Positions 1-23,925 of a stretch of DNA of 64,000 nucleotides are shown one piece after another. The notes under the pieces are model-generated. The model saw only the letters and a program-made list of their open reading frames with translations, did not search any database and was not told the origin of the DNA. The position numbers and the translations under genes are program-made. The stretch's first letter is position 1, and every line of letters begins with the position of its first letter. The DNA comes from Neodontobutis hainanensis (Eukaryota > Chordata > Actinopteri > Gobiiformes > Odontobutidae): the NCBI GenBank assembly GCA_024349245.1, contig JALDNG010000001.1, positions 508,001-572,000 on the forward strand. Direction: 5' to 3'.

Positions 1-3000
1 CTTTAGGAGCTGTTTGTATTTGAATTAAATTGAAGCAACTCTGCCATGAATTTTAGTTTTTTTATATTCAGCTGATTGTTACAGTTACAAGCCAAAAAAG
101 TTTCTGTTCAACTTCTGATCTTTTATAATTTGTTGTATTATTATAGTGGTACTAAAATTATATGAGCATAAACTTGGTCTTATTCATTAAACAAGATATG
201 GTCTATAATTTCAAAGACTAACTAAAACCCAACTTTTGCTGGTTCATAAATAATCTGAGATTACACCCGAGCCCTCCCCTTTTCCCCTCACCCTGTCATC
301 TGTGTTTTCATTGCAAAATTGAGAAAGTTAAATTATAGACTGGAACAAGGAAGAGGAGGGGGTGTAGGATTTGGGCCTTAAATGCGTGGTGGTCAGTAAT
401 GGAGGCCTCTAAGCTCTGAGGGGTAGTCTAAATCCTGGCTGGGATTAGCATAACTGTACCAGACCCAGACAGACACAGACTGCAGCACTGGTGGTGATTT
501 TGGGCAAGAGCGGAGCTAGTCTGAGGGCAACAGATGGGAAAGATTAAAGCCAATGGCCCCCTCTGACATCTTTAAACTCAACCATAAGGACTGGGAGAAT
601 TGGGGGTGTCAGCGAATAGGCCTGAATCCCCTGCGTCCTGTCTCAGCAACACGCGTCCACCCAAACAGCAGCATGTCAGATTGGAGTCTGTGTGCGCACG
701 TAGAATTGTGTGATGCACGTAGAACTCCCATCATGGCACCCTTTTTATTTTTATATATATATATATTTTTTTAAACAAAAGCAAACCAAGTTTACTCAGT
801 GGTTAATATACCTAAATTTAATGTTGCCAAAGCCGCTTGTTTTAAAGTGAAGCGACATTCCCCTCCCTGTCCTGTTTTTGTCTCTAATCTGGAATGTACA
901 GTCGGAAATAGTCTCTTGGGTCAGTTGTGTGTGTGACTTTTAATCAAGATTTTGCCTCGCGCTGCATCTCCTCCACGTTCGGGCCTGGGCAAGTATAGGA
1001 AGGAGCTAGTCAGATTAGATCGCTGTTGTTTTTTAGTGGCGAGGCTGAGGCGAAGGGGTAGTCTAACGGGGGTGGGAGGGTGCACCGAAGGCCAATTGGG
1101 GGAAGGGAGGAGGGGGGAGATTAGCAAATAACTGGGCCATGGGTAAACACTCAGCAGTGGCCCGGCATCATCCAATGAACGGGCGCGCAGGCTCAGAACT
1201 ACTCCCGAAAAGCTTTTGATATGATCAACCTCCTCTCTTTTCTTTTTTTTTTCTTCTCTCATTTGCCTCGCTCCAGTGGCCTTGCCTGCGTACCCTGTCC
1301 CTGACCCACAATCTAATACTGCTGCGAGAAAGCCAAGATCGCACAGTGAGCTCCGCAGAGCAGAACCGGGGACAGAATCAATCACAGATCAAACACGAGA
1401 GATTGGCACTCGACCAATAAAATGCTCCTAAGAAAGACATGGGTTCAGTGAAAGAGACAACCAGAGCTCAGCCAGACTTCTACACAAACCAATACAAAGC
1501 TTCCCACAGAAGTGCTCCTTAAATGCCTTTCTCTAATAACCCAATATTTCAATTTGGTGTCGTAAGGAAATGAGTTAAAAAGTGTGCATCAACTCTTCAC
1601 TTATCTCTTACCCACGTCTGCTATGTGCAGTACAATGAAACCATTTAATATGTTGCACGTCAGTCACTGTGTCATAATGTTATTTCAGTCAGACAGCTGG
1701 TCACAGGGGGCGGGGGTAGTTGCGGGGCATTTTCCTGGCAGCACGGCGCGCCTCGGGGTGATACGAGACAAAGTGCAGGGTGGGAGTTCCGACTTCTAGA
1801 GAGCTCCTCGCACGCATTATCAGGTTATGTGATACCTATGTTTAATAGTCTACACGGGGTGCTGCGTTACTACAATAATGCACCCGGAAAAAGAATTACC
1901 TTTTTGTTCACAAAAGAAGAAAAAATCGATTACTATTGTGAATGAAACTGCAGATTGAACATCAAAATGGAATCCAGGGCTATTTTTTTTTTTTTTTTTG
2001 CAGCTTTGTGGTGATGTTTTTTCTTGCACAGCCTTGGATGGTAGTAGAGAACTAAATAATTAATGTCTCAGGCATGAGAAAGTCTTCTGTATGGATTTGT
2101 GCTCTCCCAACTCTGGCATCCAAAGTCATTGTATTTGTCTAAATGTCTGTGGGTGTTGTCACTGGATTCGCACTTCCTTCAATTGTTCCTTTCTTTCCCG
2201 TTTTTTTGAGAGTTCCTTGTCTGCAGCTCAAGTCCTAACTTTCCCCTCCCCTTAAAGTATTTCTTAAAGATCTTGGTTGCACTGCCATTAAGTTTGTCCT
2301 TGTATTCTTTTTTTTTTTTTTTTAAATAATTTTTCTTTTTAGAAATAACTGTTGTCATAAACCAAAAGGATGGCGAGTACCACTAATTAGTTTTGTAGAA
2401 AATCGCATCAAACTCTTTGACCTTGTTCTCAATACAGTAAATGCAAATTAAAAAAGCTCTGGATGAGCAAAGAAGCCAGGGCTGTTGATCTTACTGTTAA
2501 TTAAACCCATAAGTAATCAACATATCCAGCAACCTAGTATGGATTAATATAATTTTTATTAACCTATAGCCAAAGAATACTAGGCTGTAGCTGAAAACAT
2601 ACAAAACGTGACTTTAAACTGACTTTATATGACTTCAAAATGGCTTTTGATTTAAAAAGTTCTCACCTATGCATGATTACTACTCTGTGTATAATTGGTT
2701 GGCTATTTAAACCTCGAGCATGTTAATGTGCTGTAAGAGCGTGCAAGTTTAAAGTGTGCAGTCAGCTGGGAATTGAACCGCTAACCCCAAACAGTGCCAC
2801 TGCCGCAGCCATCTCATTGATATGCATCCAACTGTAGATTCCTCCGCACACTTAACCCTTTATTTATTTTTTCTGAACCGCTTTGTGCTGTATGCTTTTC
2901 CCCCGTGGGCAGTGTCAGTCCCACAAACGGTAGGCGGCAAAGGGCCCACGGGTTGAGGGCAGCGAGGGCCCACTGTAGTCCAGCCGCTGATAGCTTTATC

Positions 3001-3799
3001 TGTCGGGGATGGGAAGAGAGGAGGAAAGTTGGCTGGGTGCCCGGCAGAGCTACCACTCCATCGCGTCACTCACTGCCCACACAGGTTAGCTTGACCTTGG
3101 GCAGGGTACAGTAAAACTGTACCCCCCATCTCCCGCCATCCCTCCCCTCACACGGATGGAAGAAAAAGGAGGAGCTGGGGAGTAACCAAAACAAACTGGC
3201 ACATCATGTTTCCCTTATCTGAGATTAGCCTCCGTGCAGCCTGTGTACACAAACAGTCTCGGACATTGGCACACACTGTTTGTGGCTGTCTCTCCCAGAC
3301 ATTTTTGCAGCAAATCAACAAGACTCTCCCAGGCACACTGTCCATTTCAGATTAGCACTCTCTAGTTCTCCCTCTGTCCCCCCAGTCTATATATTTCCTT
3401 GACAACAAATATTCCTTCCCTGTTTTCGTAGTCGTCACAGTGAGGTAGCTCTAGCTAGAGGCTTGAAATATATTAAAACAAATGGTAGGAGAAGACGTTT
3501 CATATTCTTCGTACATGTTTGCAACCTTTATTTATGTTTTTAATCAATATTTTATGCTCTAATGTCCATGTTTGCATCTGTGCTGTATGTGCTCTCTTTC
3601 CGGCAGGTGTTTTTGCTGAGCTCTGGCTCATAAAAGGCACTAAGCCTTGATGGCCGTTTTATTTTTCTGTCTGTATAGCCGCATGAATTTTCAGGTTGAT
3701 GGTAGTTTTGTAATATCTTTAGCCAAATACATTTTTTGCTTAATCAGATTATTATGTAATGAATATTTTGTAAAAAGTGTATTTTAATTTTTTTTGCAG
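1..3799 (+). other. bmpr2 intron 1 (3' part)
   Basis: Non-coding sequence upstream of bmpr2 exon 2, ending in the acceptor ttttttttgcag. No ORF here looks like a conserved protein. It contains poly-T runs (about 1981-2000 and 2309-2324) and four copies of the octamer RGATTAGC (see findings). I see no recognisable mobile element or RNA gene. Confidence 0.8.
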
Positions 3800-14769
<10,970 letters not shown>

Positions 14770-16262
14770 CTCGGGATCCCCCACAGAACTGAAAAGCACC
14801 ACAGAGCGTTCTGTTTTTTTTTTTTCTGGTCTGTCCAAGCGCGCTGCCCTGATTCAGAATCAGCAAGAGGAAGCTATCGAGTGTCTTGTGAACAATTGAG
14901 TCTGATGTACAGTAATTAGGTCTGTCTCGCTCCTGTGTGTCCTTCTAATGATGGCATTGCTTTAAATGGAATCCAGCTATGCAGCATTCTCATCTGCTTT
15001 TGTTTCCGTGCATTTTATTGATCCTCCCTTTTTCTCGTTTGCTTCACCTGTTATGTTGTGTCCTCATGAGCGTAGCGTTGTTTGAGTGGATTTCTTTTGT
15101 TCTATGTGCACTTTGAACGAGAAAATAAGTGTTTTAAAAAGTCCTGTCTGACTTTCCATGACAAGAAGTGGTCTCTAAACTTACAAAGGCGATGACAAAC
15201 AATCAACACTTTCTCATTTGTTGCTGAATCAAACTAGGAGAGTAAGCTCTGTAAAAGAACTGACGGTCTTAAAAGACAGAACTATTTTTATTTTTTATTT
15301 CCTTAATTTGTATGCAATATTTTGTCCATGTATTCATTTTTGTACTATAATTTTTAATTGTGCAATAGGATGTAGCTTTTAGATGCTTTTGATGTTTTAT
15401 TAAGTTTTTGGTTGTTTTATCCCTTCGTTCCTTTGATATGTTAATCTTTGTTGCACTTATGAATAGTCACAATCATTTGTATACAATCCACAAATAACAC
15501 TTATCAATCATCCTGACACGAGAGGAGACAATGGATGACAATCCCTTTATTCTTTTTCTCTGGACATTTTATTTAAAAAGTGGCAAAGCTACAAACACTT
15601 AATCCTAACTAACCCGAGGAGAAGTGGACTTCTGCTGCTTGCACAATTACACTAGAAAAAACACTCCAATCACAGGAATCAAGTCTACGGAGGGATCTGT
15701 TACAATCGCCCACTTAACTTGCTGTACCACTATCACCTGACCGCACTGTGGACATTTATGACTTGTCTGTTTGACTGAAAGAACACTAGAAACAAGAAAC
15801 ACTAAAAAAAAAAAAGCCCAGATCGGCTTCTTGAAGAAAAACCAAACCCCTCTAAAGCATGCTGGATATTATTTCTGCTTCTTCCTGTCGTCTCATCCTT
15901 TCATGTTTGAGTGCACGTCTTGTGTGAGTGAGTGCGCGTGTGTTCTCTCCTTCATAACGGCAAGCATTAGAACTATCTGGGCCTAGCGCTGTACAGGCGT
16001 GCTGAAATGTCATGTGTATTCCTTCTGTATTTTCAGCGCTGCTTCAGGGCATACAAAAAGATCTCATTTCTGTTTTTGTAATTTGTATAAAAAATACATT
16101 ATGTATGTGCATTGCATTAATATTTGCATCATTTTTATGAAATTCTGTTATGCATTCAATGGACATGGCCTTTGATTCCATTGCTATGCGTCTGCTCGGT
16201 ACAGTTTCTGTAACATTTTTGAGTCATAAAAAAGAAATCTCAATAAATGTATGAAATAATTG
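14770..16262 (+). other. bmpr2: bmpr2 3' UTR with polyadenylation signal
   Basis: AT-rich sequence after the bmpr2 stop codon with no coding potential. An AATAAA hexamer at 16242-16247 is the likely polyadenylation signal, giving a 3' UTR of about 1.5 kb. Confidence 0.7.
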
Positions 16263-16400
16263 TTGGTTAAAGTTGGAGTCGTCTTATTTTGCGCTGTAAT
16301 AGTCATTTTAAATTTTCTTGTTTTTAATTGGGATTTAAAGGAAAGGATTTAATAGGCTTTTTGTCACAGAAAGCATAAAGGTGTTACCAATATGGCTGCA

Positions 16401-16620
16401 TTTTACATTTACATTTATTCATTTAGCAGACGCTTTTATCCAAAGCGACTTACATTGTTCTACAGTAATTACCAGTGTTAACAGTCACTGGAGGCAAGGT
16501 AGGTTAAGTGTCTTGCCCAAGGACACAACGACAGTATGAACTGTGGGGAGAGCGGGAATCGAACCTACTACCTTCCAGCTGAAGGACGACTGCTCTACCC
16601 ACTGAGCTACTGCCGCCCTC
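16401..16620 (-). mobile_element. tRNA-derived SINE (teleost type)
   Basis: Read on the minus strand, the element starts with a tRNA-like head: box A region TAGCTCAGTGGGTAGAGC and box B GGTTCGATTCC. A body with CCTTGGGCAAGACACTTAACC follows, and it ends with the fish SINE tail GTCGCTTTGGATAAAAGCG and a TAAATG-rich end. It lies between bmpr2 and fam117b. No clear target-site duplication was found. Confidence 0.88.
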
Positions 16621-17340
16621 GAGCTACTGCTTTGTTTTAGTTTAATCCTGGTAAAAGCCTGGGGATGTGGTTTTGGAAGACAATGACAAGCATCATAAAG
16701 GTTCATCAAGAACGCTTGTGCTTTTATGTATTTAATCCTGCCTGTCCAAGTTTTATTAGAACAAATATAAAATAACTATCCTTAACCAAAGCTATAATGT
16801 GTTAGCTAATATGACTTAAACCCACAAACTGTCAATAAAAATGCATTCAAAAATGTCTGCACGTTTCCAATGCCTACACAAGGAGGCGACATTTCCCTCC
16901 CCTCTTGTTTATACCTGCCTCCTGCCGCCGTCTGCTTCACGCGCCCTAGCAACTGCAGCATCAGCACGAGCTCCAGCGTTGGTGCGCTCGCTACGTCAGC
17001 GCTGCGTTTCCATTAAGTCAAGCCGCACAAAGATACAGCTGACATGACCGGAAATATTAGGAGAACATGAGACGAATTTGAAACAAAGATCAAGAAAACA
17101 CGAGCTCTGACATTAACCTAAAACAATACTGTCTAAATAAAAGAACACGAAACACAAAAGGAGTACAAACATATAAAATGTAGTTATTAGAAAACATTAA
17201 AAAACACAACATAAAAAGTACCAATACCAATGCCATATTGTTCTTGCGTGAACACTTAATTTAAATTGTATTAAATTTGATTATAATGTATTAAATTAAA
17301 TTATCAAAAACCATATTGACTACACTAGTGGTAAAATGTT
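16621..17340. other. Intergenic region between bmpr2 and the fam117b promoter
   Basis: AT-rich sequence with a CpG-richer island around 16900-17050. No conserved coding sequence is visible. Confidence 0.6.
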
Positions 17341-17884
17341 TTATTTTGATGCTCGTTTCCGGTTGTGGCTGTGACTCCGCGTGACTTGACCGTGGTCCTC
17401 ACTGTCGCGTCAGGCGCAATAAGGCTAAAGCCAGCATCATCACCGCCCTCTTCTACCTATCCCTTCTCTATTTTCTCTCCCTTTCGTCTTCTTTCCTGTC
17501 TTTTTTCCTGGCGCCAAACGCAATTAGAGGTTACATTTAACATTTGATTTGCTTTTATACACCTTTTTCTTCGACCTGATAGCGTCTTGTAGCTTTTTCC
17601 GCCGTCGTGCCGCATCAGCCGGGAGAGAAAAACATCCATCCACGACGACCAGGAGGAGGCTGGGTGCAATACAGCTACGCCCATTTTGACATCTACTGTA
17701 TCGTTACCGTCCTACCACATATTTTATGTCTCCTTTTTTGCTATCTGAGAGGGCTTTTCCACGTGTAGCCTGCAGTTGTCTGTATGTATCCTGTTTAGCA
17801 TCTTCGAGCAGCGACGAACGAGCTGAGCTGCATATGAGCCTCATATCCCTCTGCATGCCGCGCGCCCACAGTGTATTTCTATAG
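17341..17884 (+). promoter_or_regulatory. fam117b: Likely fam117b promoter and non-coding first exon
   Basis: A CpG- and GC-enriched stretch ends with a strong donor, TATAG|GTAAGC at 17884/17885, followed by a typical intron. ATGs near the end of this stretch run into stops before the donor, so it behaves as a 5' UTR exon. The long low-complexity N-terminal exon known from mammalian FAM117B was not found here or anywhere in 16-19 kb. The assignment is inferred from position only. Confidence 0.4.
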
Positions 17885-18856
17885 GTAAGCGTGTTTTTCA
17901 TCATTATTAACCACTATTATCACTTCAAATGTTTTCTGGGGAAATGTTTTCTAGTTTAATAGGGTTTTAGGTTGAAAATTCCAGTACACAGGCCTACATG
18001 CATTGTGAGAAAAATGTAAAGAGGTAGGTGCATGCTGGTTTTCGAGTAAACACAACTGGCCTACATTATTTAGTGCAGCTCGGGTTAAGCACGTTGGCTT
18101 TCGAAGAGGTTTTAATGTATTTTTTCATTATAACATGCCCTCTTTGTATTATTTTTTTCTGATTTTTCAATTCAGTTAAAGGTTCAGTAACATTCTAATG
18201 GGAATGTATATTAACTTAAATTTATTTTTCTAAATTAGCACATAGACATATCTACAGATCAAATTTTATCAATAGCAGGTGGGAATTAAGTTTATTTCGG
18301 CCATTGAGAAGAATTAGACCATGATTTCACTTTTGCCAACACATTATTTGGTACAGTGCTTCTACTACTGTACACAGTGTTACTATCAGCCCACAGTTTG
18401 TAGTCGTCAGAGGCTGATTTGTGACTCATTCGAAGTCCTGGTCTGGTAAATCTGAAGTAGCAGTCAAAATAAAGAAGCCAGGAGACTGCCTCTTGATGCC
18501 CTGTTTACTCACACACAGAAGCACTACATGCTGAGTGTTAATGAAGATCAATCAGTGCCCGTTCCCTAGCAACAGTGATGTGTGCTGGTCAAGCCCCCTG
18601 CCAAATTTAGCTCCTGGACCTGCCAGGCTTGTCTCCGGAGCTGTGTGTGTTTGTGTGTGTTTTGCTGTCGTTACGATGGTGTAGGGATAATTCATGCAGC
18701 CTGTTTAATCTAATTTAAATCTGAGAGGAAATCCTTCACACTGGCTCTCAGAGGTGTTATGTGTGCATGTAATATAGCTGTATTAATGCTAGTGTCTCTG
18801 TTGTGCAAAGCAGGCAGTAAATGGGTTTCCCACATAAAAGACTGCTAGTACCTGCA

Positions 18857-18896
<40 letters not shown>

Positions 18897-19375
18897 AGAC
18901 ACAAAATAGTCCTAAACATGCTGGATTGTTTTCTTATGTTCTCCAGTGCATCCCTAGCAGCCATTCCAAGGCACATTGTCCTTGCTCCCCTCAAACACAA
19001 CTCATGAAATAAACATCAGAGCAAATGTGCTGATGCTGCTGGTTATGGCTCTCGATGCTAAACGTGCATTCGCTTACTGCAGTGGCTAAGAATCAGGGTC
19101 AGACGGGCATGTGGGCACCTGCTCCTTAGTACCCCCTCACCCTGTCCCATCCCGTCTGAGCTGTTTAATTCCATTAACCAGGGGCCTGAGTGGACACTTA
19201 GAGGGGGCATTTCCACTCAGTGCAGCAGGGGTTGGATTAGGCTCAATCTGGAAGTACACATGCTCCTAGACAGTCAGCACTGGGCTTATCCCACCGGCCA
19301 GCTGTGACTCTGTTGATTTGTTGACATGTTGTTTACCATGTGCTGACAAATCCATGTTTCTGTGTCTTTTCTCAG
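17885..19375 (+). other. Presumed fam117b intron 1
   Basis: Non-coding sequence between the candidate first exon and the first recognisable fam117b coding exon. It includes a TA microsatellite (18858-18894). No other gene was recognised. Confidence 0.5.
18858..18894. repeat. (TA)n microsatellite
   Basis: Uninterrupted alternating TA over about 37 bases in the presumed fam117b intron. Confidence 0.95.
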
Positions 19376-22129
19376 TTGACATCGGTGGCCTTTGGTGCAC
19401 ACTTCTCCACCAGACTTGCTCTGCTGCAACACCACGTGTACTCACCTCATCCCTGTCCTGCTGCTCGCCTCCTCATTCTCCTGTTGGTCACCCGGCATCG
19501 CGTCCAGCTGTGGCCCACACAGGGCGCGCTCGCTGGCTCTCACCTGACAGGTCCCTGGCCTCAGGACGACAGCCAGCACCAACACGTTCACTACATGAGG
19601 GACAAGGCTACACAGGTCAGTCACTTCATTCTGTTCTGCTGTTGTACTGTCTTTCATTCAAACATTTTCAGTGAAAATTATTTTAAAGAGCTTGATCCTT
19701 GGAGCAGTGATATATAAACTATTGATTAAATGAGATGAGGAGACATTGCAGACAGTTGCATCAGCAGGCAGCAGGCAGCAGGTTTGCAGGTTGTGTGACG
19801 CTTTAACAGACAACCCTAGATTTAGTGGTAAATCAATCAAATACAAGGTAATTTGGGATTGTCTTAAAATAGGTTGCAACTGGCACAATGTTGTGATTTT
19901 ACACCATCAACAAGGCTCATTGTTTTATCCAAAGAAGTGGCTGAATAAAAACTGGCATGTGTCCTTTGACAGTCGTTAGTAGTAGGTGGTAAGAGTGTGT
20001 TTTTGTGCTGTAGACCCCCAGGGCCTGGGCAGATGAGAGGAGGAGGGGCTCTCACAAACGCTCGGCCTCCTGTGGGAGCACCGACCAGCTCAAAGAGGTC
20101 TGTGCTCTGCTCCTGTGTTTTTTGTGATTATTCTGTAGTTTTGTTTAAGTTTTGTTATATTTTACAGATTGCCAAGTTGCGTCAACAGCTGCAGCGCAGT
20201 AAACGCAGCAGTCGCCATCGGAGAGATAAAGAGCGCAAGTCCCCTTTTAATGGCAGCCACACCATCATCCAGTCGCAGGTGATCCGCACAGACTGTACTT
20301 TCATTCTGAAGTGGAACTAGGTTGGCGCCATAATCTTGAGGAGTTTGAGTGTGCTCCACTTTTCCTCTTGTCCCTGTTTGGGTCTGGCATGTGCTTGTCT
20401 TCAGTTCATTTTGAGGTTTTTAATGGCCTCTGGTATAAGCGGACTATGTGTCAGTGGCAGTGTGGTGAGTCCCTGGCTCTCCTAACACCTGCTCCTTGTG
20501 GAGTCTGTTCAGCTGTCCTGCTTCTGTCAGGCCTTCATGACCCAATGGAAAAGCACAACTGGCACCATGCAGCCTCTGTCATAGGCAGACAGAGTCTGCT
20601 TTAATAGTAAATATATATTTATAACTCTACATTAAAATAGAGTAATATGTGTTCATTGATAAATAATCATTATAATAATAGTTGCAATAATAATAATAAT
20701 AGTATTAATAATAATTTTAAAAAAAGCATCACAACTACAACATGCATCACAGCAAATTTGACTTTATAATTTTTTTCCAGAGAGAGTTGATAGTTCCTGA
20801 AGAGAACAGATTATGCCATTTATGAACCAGAGATTGTAAATTCCTGAAGGTTTTATGAGCCAACAAGTCCACAGGACAGATTTTGAGATGTCATACAAAA
20901 ATGCTAATAAAATATGACAGTGAGCAGCTCACTGAAGTGCTTCTGTTCATGTGTCCTGTAGTCCCCGATGCCCAAGACCATCTTGATACCCATCCCCATT
21001 GCCAAGTCGTCTGCTCCTCGTTTCCGCAACAGTGTGGAGGGACTCAATCAGGAGATTGAACGCATCATCATCCGGGACACGCCTGAGAAAGAGGAGGCCA
21101 TCATTGTGAGTATTTATACCTCTAATGTGTTAAATACATTATTGAGATCAACTGCATTAATGTTGATATTCTGACTGTAGCAGCCTCAGGACGTCCCAGA
21201 TGGGCACCGTGCACCCCCGCCAGTCCCCCCACGGCGCAGCAGCAGCACCCGCAGTATCGACACGCAGACTCCCTCAGGGGGTGGCCTGAGCGGTAACCAT
21301 AGCAACTGCAGTAGCCGCCCGGACTCCATCTCACCCTCCTACCTCACCGTCCTCAACGACGCCGCCGGAGGCAGCCCATACGAGGATAAAGGTAGACACA
21401 AACACACAGGCTCCTGCAGGGAAGATCTGTGATTAATCTTGACCTTTGACCTTCCTTTCCGTCAGAGCTGGGCCTCTGTTCTCCTCTGCCAAAGTACGCA
21501 GCGTCTCCCAGACCCAACAACAGCTACATGTTCAAGAGAGAACCTCCAGAGGGCTGCGAGAAGGTCAAAGCAGTCGAAGAGACCCTGTGAGTACAATAAA
21601 CCTCCATCACGTGTCAGATAGAAGCTTTGTCAGTTTTATGTGAAACATGTGAGTGAAGGAAGAGCCCACAAAATATGGAAGTTTTTCATCTGTTTATGAG
21701 ATTATTGTTAAACAGGTCACCAAAATGTTCAAAAATGTAAAAAAAAAAATTTACATTACATTCCAGCCTGAGTACTGCAGCAGCTCTCCCTCTAGTGGCA
21801 CACAGTGATATTACAAGTTTGGTAGGATGTCTGTGGATATGTCTGTGACTGGGGAGATATAGACTTACTCTTTGTGTGCTGACTGTTTTGTCTTTTGTTC
21901 CAGGCCCAAACCTTTGCAGGAGATCCCTCCCTTCCTGTGTCCCGACCGCAACAAGGTCAACTTCATCCCCAACAGCGGCTCTGCCTTCTGCCTCGTCAGC
22001 ATCCTGAAGCCCTTACTGCCCGCCCCGGACCTCGGCTTTCGTTCTGGGGTGGGCCTCCGAAGTCTGTCCCCATCCCTTGTGCCTCTTTCCACTCAGCCCT
22101 GTCTGCTGGAGGAGCCGGAGAGCTTCTGA
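19376..22129 (+). CDS. fam117b: Family with sequence similarity 117 member B (5' end unresolved)
   Basis: FAM117B is a serine-rich protein of unknown biochemical role. Exons: about 19376-19615, 20014-20097, 20168-20278, 20962-21105, 21181-21391, 21466-21586, 21904-22129 (stop TGA). Family blocks seen in order: HYMRDKATQ; GSHKRSAS and STDQLKE; the basic helical IAKLRQQLQRSK; RFRNSVEGLNQEIE; VPDGHRAPPP and RSSSTRSIDTQTP; NNSYMFKREPPEGCE; and DRNKVNFIPNSGSAFCLVS before the stop. Phases agree from 19615 onward. The first 150 or so bases of the first exon stay open but do not resemble the family, and the long low-complexity N-terminus is not found. The location between bmpr2 and ica1l matches the human 2q33 order and supports B rather than A. 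Confidence 0.88.
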
Positions 22130-23240
22130 TGGCCTAAAGTTAACCCCCCCCCCAACCCCGAAATCAAAAAACAAACATTTGAGACAACCCTTCTGCTCCA
22201 AAACAATGCCTTCAGCATGCCAGCTAAGCTCTCTCTCTGATGTCCTTCTCTTGTTAAAAGCGCTTCCCACTGCCTCTCCTCCTCAGACGTCCTGCGGCCC
22301 GCTCCCGTGCGGGCGTCTGCGGTTCACATCTCATCGCTTTCTTCTAACCTTTAGTGCTGGTTATGTTCCCGTTTTGAGGAGAAAAAGGGGCAGAGGACTC
22401 TTTTATTTCATCGTATTATACCATAGCGCCTTTTTCCACGGACATATCTCTTTTTCTATCTGTAGTTATTTCTCTTGATATGAAATATGCCTTCCATTAG
22501 GGGAAAAAAAAAACACGGCGGTTTCCTTTGGGGCGACCGAAAAATTGACAACAGAGGCTGATTTTGGTGCTGCCAAATGTATTATCGTAGCAAAACTTGA
22601 AGGTTCACAAAGAGGAGACATCTTTTTAAAACGTGCCTGATACTTTGGACCACTCAGTCCCCCCTACCCCCTTCAAAAAGACGAAAAACAAAGTGCCCCA
22701 ATCACATTGCTATCTTGATCTGTGCACTCTGTCGACCGTAGATACACAGATAAAGTGGGGCGCGCTGAAGAATAATGTAGAAAAAAAAAAGATAGCGCAT
22801 TCTGTAAACCAAATCCAAATGTTTTATACTTTACAAACCGCTCCCAGTCAAAAGCTTGTGAGTGGATTCAAACGTTGCCTTTCTTACAGTGGTAGCAGTA
22901 GAGCGCCCCCTGCTGACCGACTGTGTATCTACGGGGGACTCAGGCCAGGGCCAATACGTTCAAGCAGCTTGTTCAACCTGTGTCTGCTCACCCCCTTCTT
23001 CCCAAGCGCCGGCCTTTGCTACATCCTCTCACATCCCCTTCTGTAGCCTCTCACCCCCACACCCTCCCCCATCACCACTATTACATCCTTGTGTTGCTCT
23101 GCTTGTGTAGTTGTAGAATGTCGATGCTTGAAAAAAAATAAATTATGAAAAACCCGCCTCCCTTTTGGCTAACAGGGACGCGAGTACGGAGAGGTCAACC
23201 AAAAACGAGGCTATTAAACACTTTTTACCCTCAATAAATC
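22130..23240 (+). other. fam117b: fam117b 3' UTR
   Basis: Non-coding sequence after the stop codon. Candidate polyadenylation hexamers AATAAA lie at 23138-23143 and 23233-23238. A strong CTCF-like motif lies at about 22902-22919. The 133-aa ORF within it has no recognisable similarity. Confidence 0.55.
22902..22919 (-). promoter_or_regulatory. Candidate CTCF binding site
   Basis: On the minus strand the sequence reads GGTCAGCAGGGGGCGCTC. It closely fits the core consensus CCASYAGRKGGCRS. This is a motif match only. Confidence 0.5.
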
Positions 23241-23925
23241 CTAACTCGTAATGACTTTAATGTGTTGGATTACAGACCACATACAGAACCATTGATTGGT
23301 TGCTCGCCTCGCTCCGTCCCGCCCCGCCCCGCCCTCCTGTATATGTCACTGCTTCTTCGACCGTGCCTGCTGAAGCGTGTTAGGAATGTACCGGGATCTT
23401 GTAAATACGGAGGCACACTGTGTTTGTAACATCGGCTGACGATATATAGATATGTATTTGAAACGAGTCAACAATTGTACTATAAGGACCCCCTTTTTGC
23501 CCCCTCCTCCGCTGAGTACTGTGAAATACTACATGTGTCATTATTGTGAAGAGTAATTTAGTATTTATTTATCAGATCTGAGGAGTGTTACTGGGGAGAG
23601 TTTAAAAACTAATCCTGAACGTAAAGACATTGTCCATCTCAGGTTGTAGCGATAGATAACAAACACACACAGAAGCTAACACTGATTCTACGAGCAAACC
23701 TACAGCTGCTGTCTTTGTAGCCGACAAAAAGGAAGTTTCAACCTGTAGCAGAGGAGGGAAGTGGATATGTCTCTCGGTTTTTTTCCACGGGTTGAAAACA
23801 ATCATTACACAAGGTTCTTATTGTCAGTTTTGTAAAATGAGCTGGATAGATCCGGCTTCACTCGCAGTATTTTCTCTCTTCACTCACACACACACACAAC
23901 ATAATTCCTTTGTTTGATTGTCCAG

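Noticed and set aside
921..1385. 154-aa minus-strand ORF
   Set aside because: Low-complexity, no recognisable family, inside bmpr2 intron 1, no splice or promoter support.
22077..22478. 133-aa ORF
   Set aside because: Overlaps the end of fam117b in another frame and continues into its 3' UTR; no similarity.
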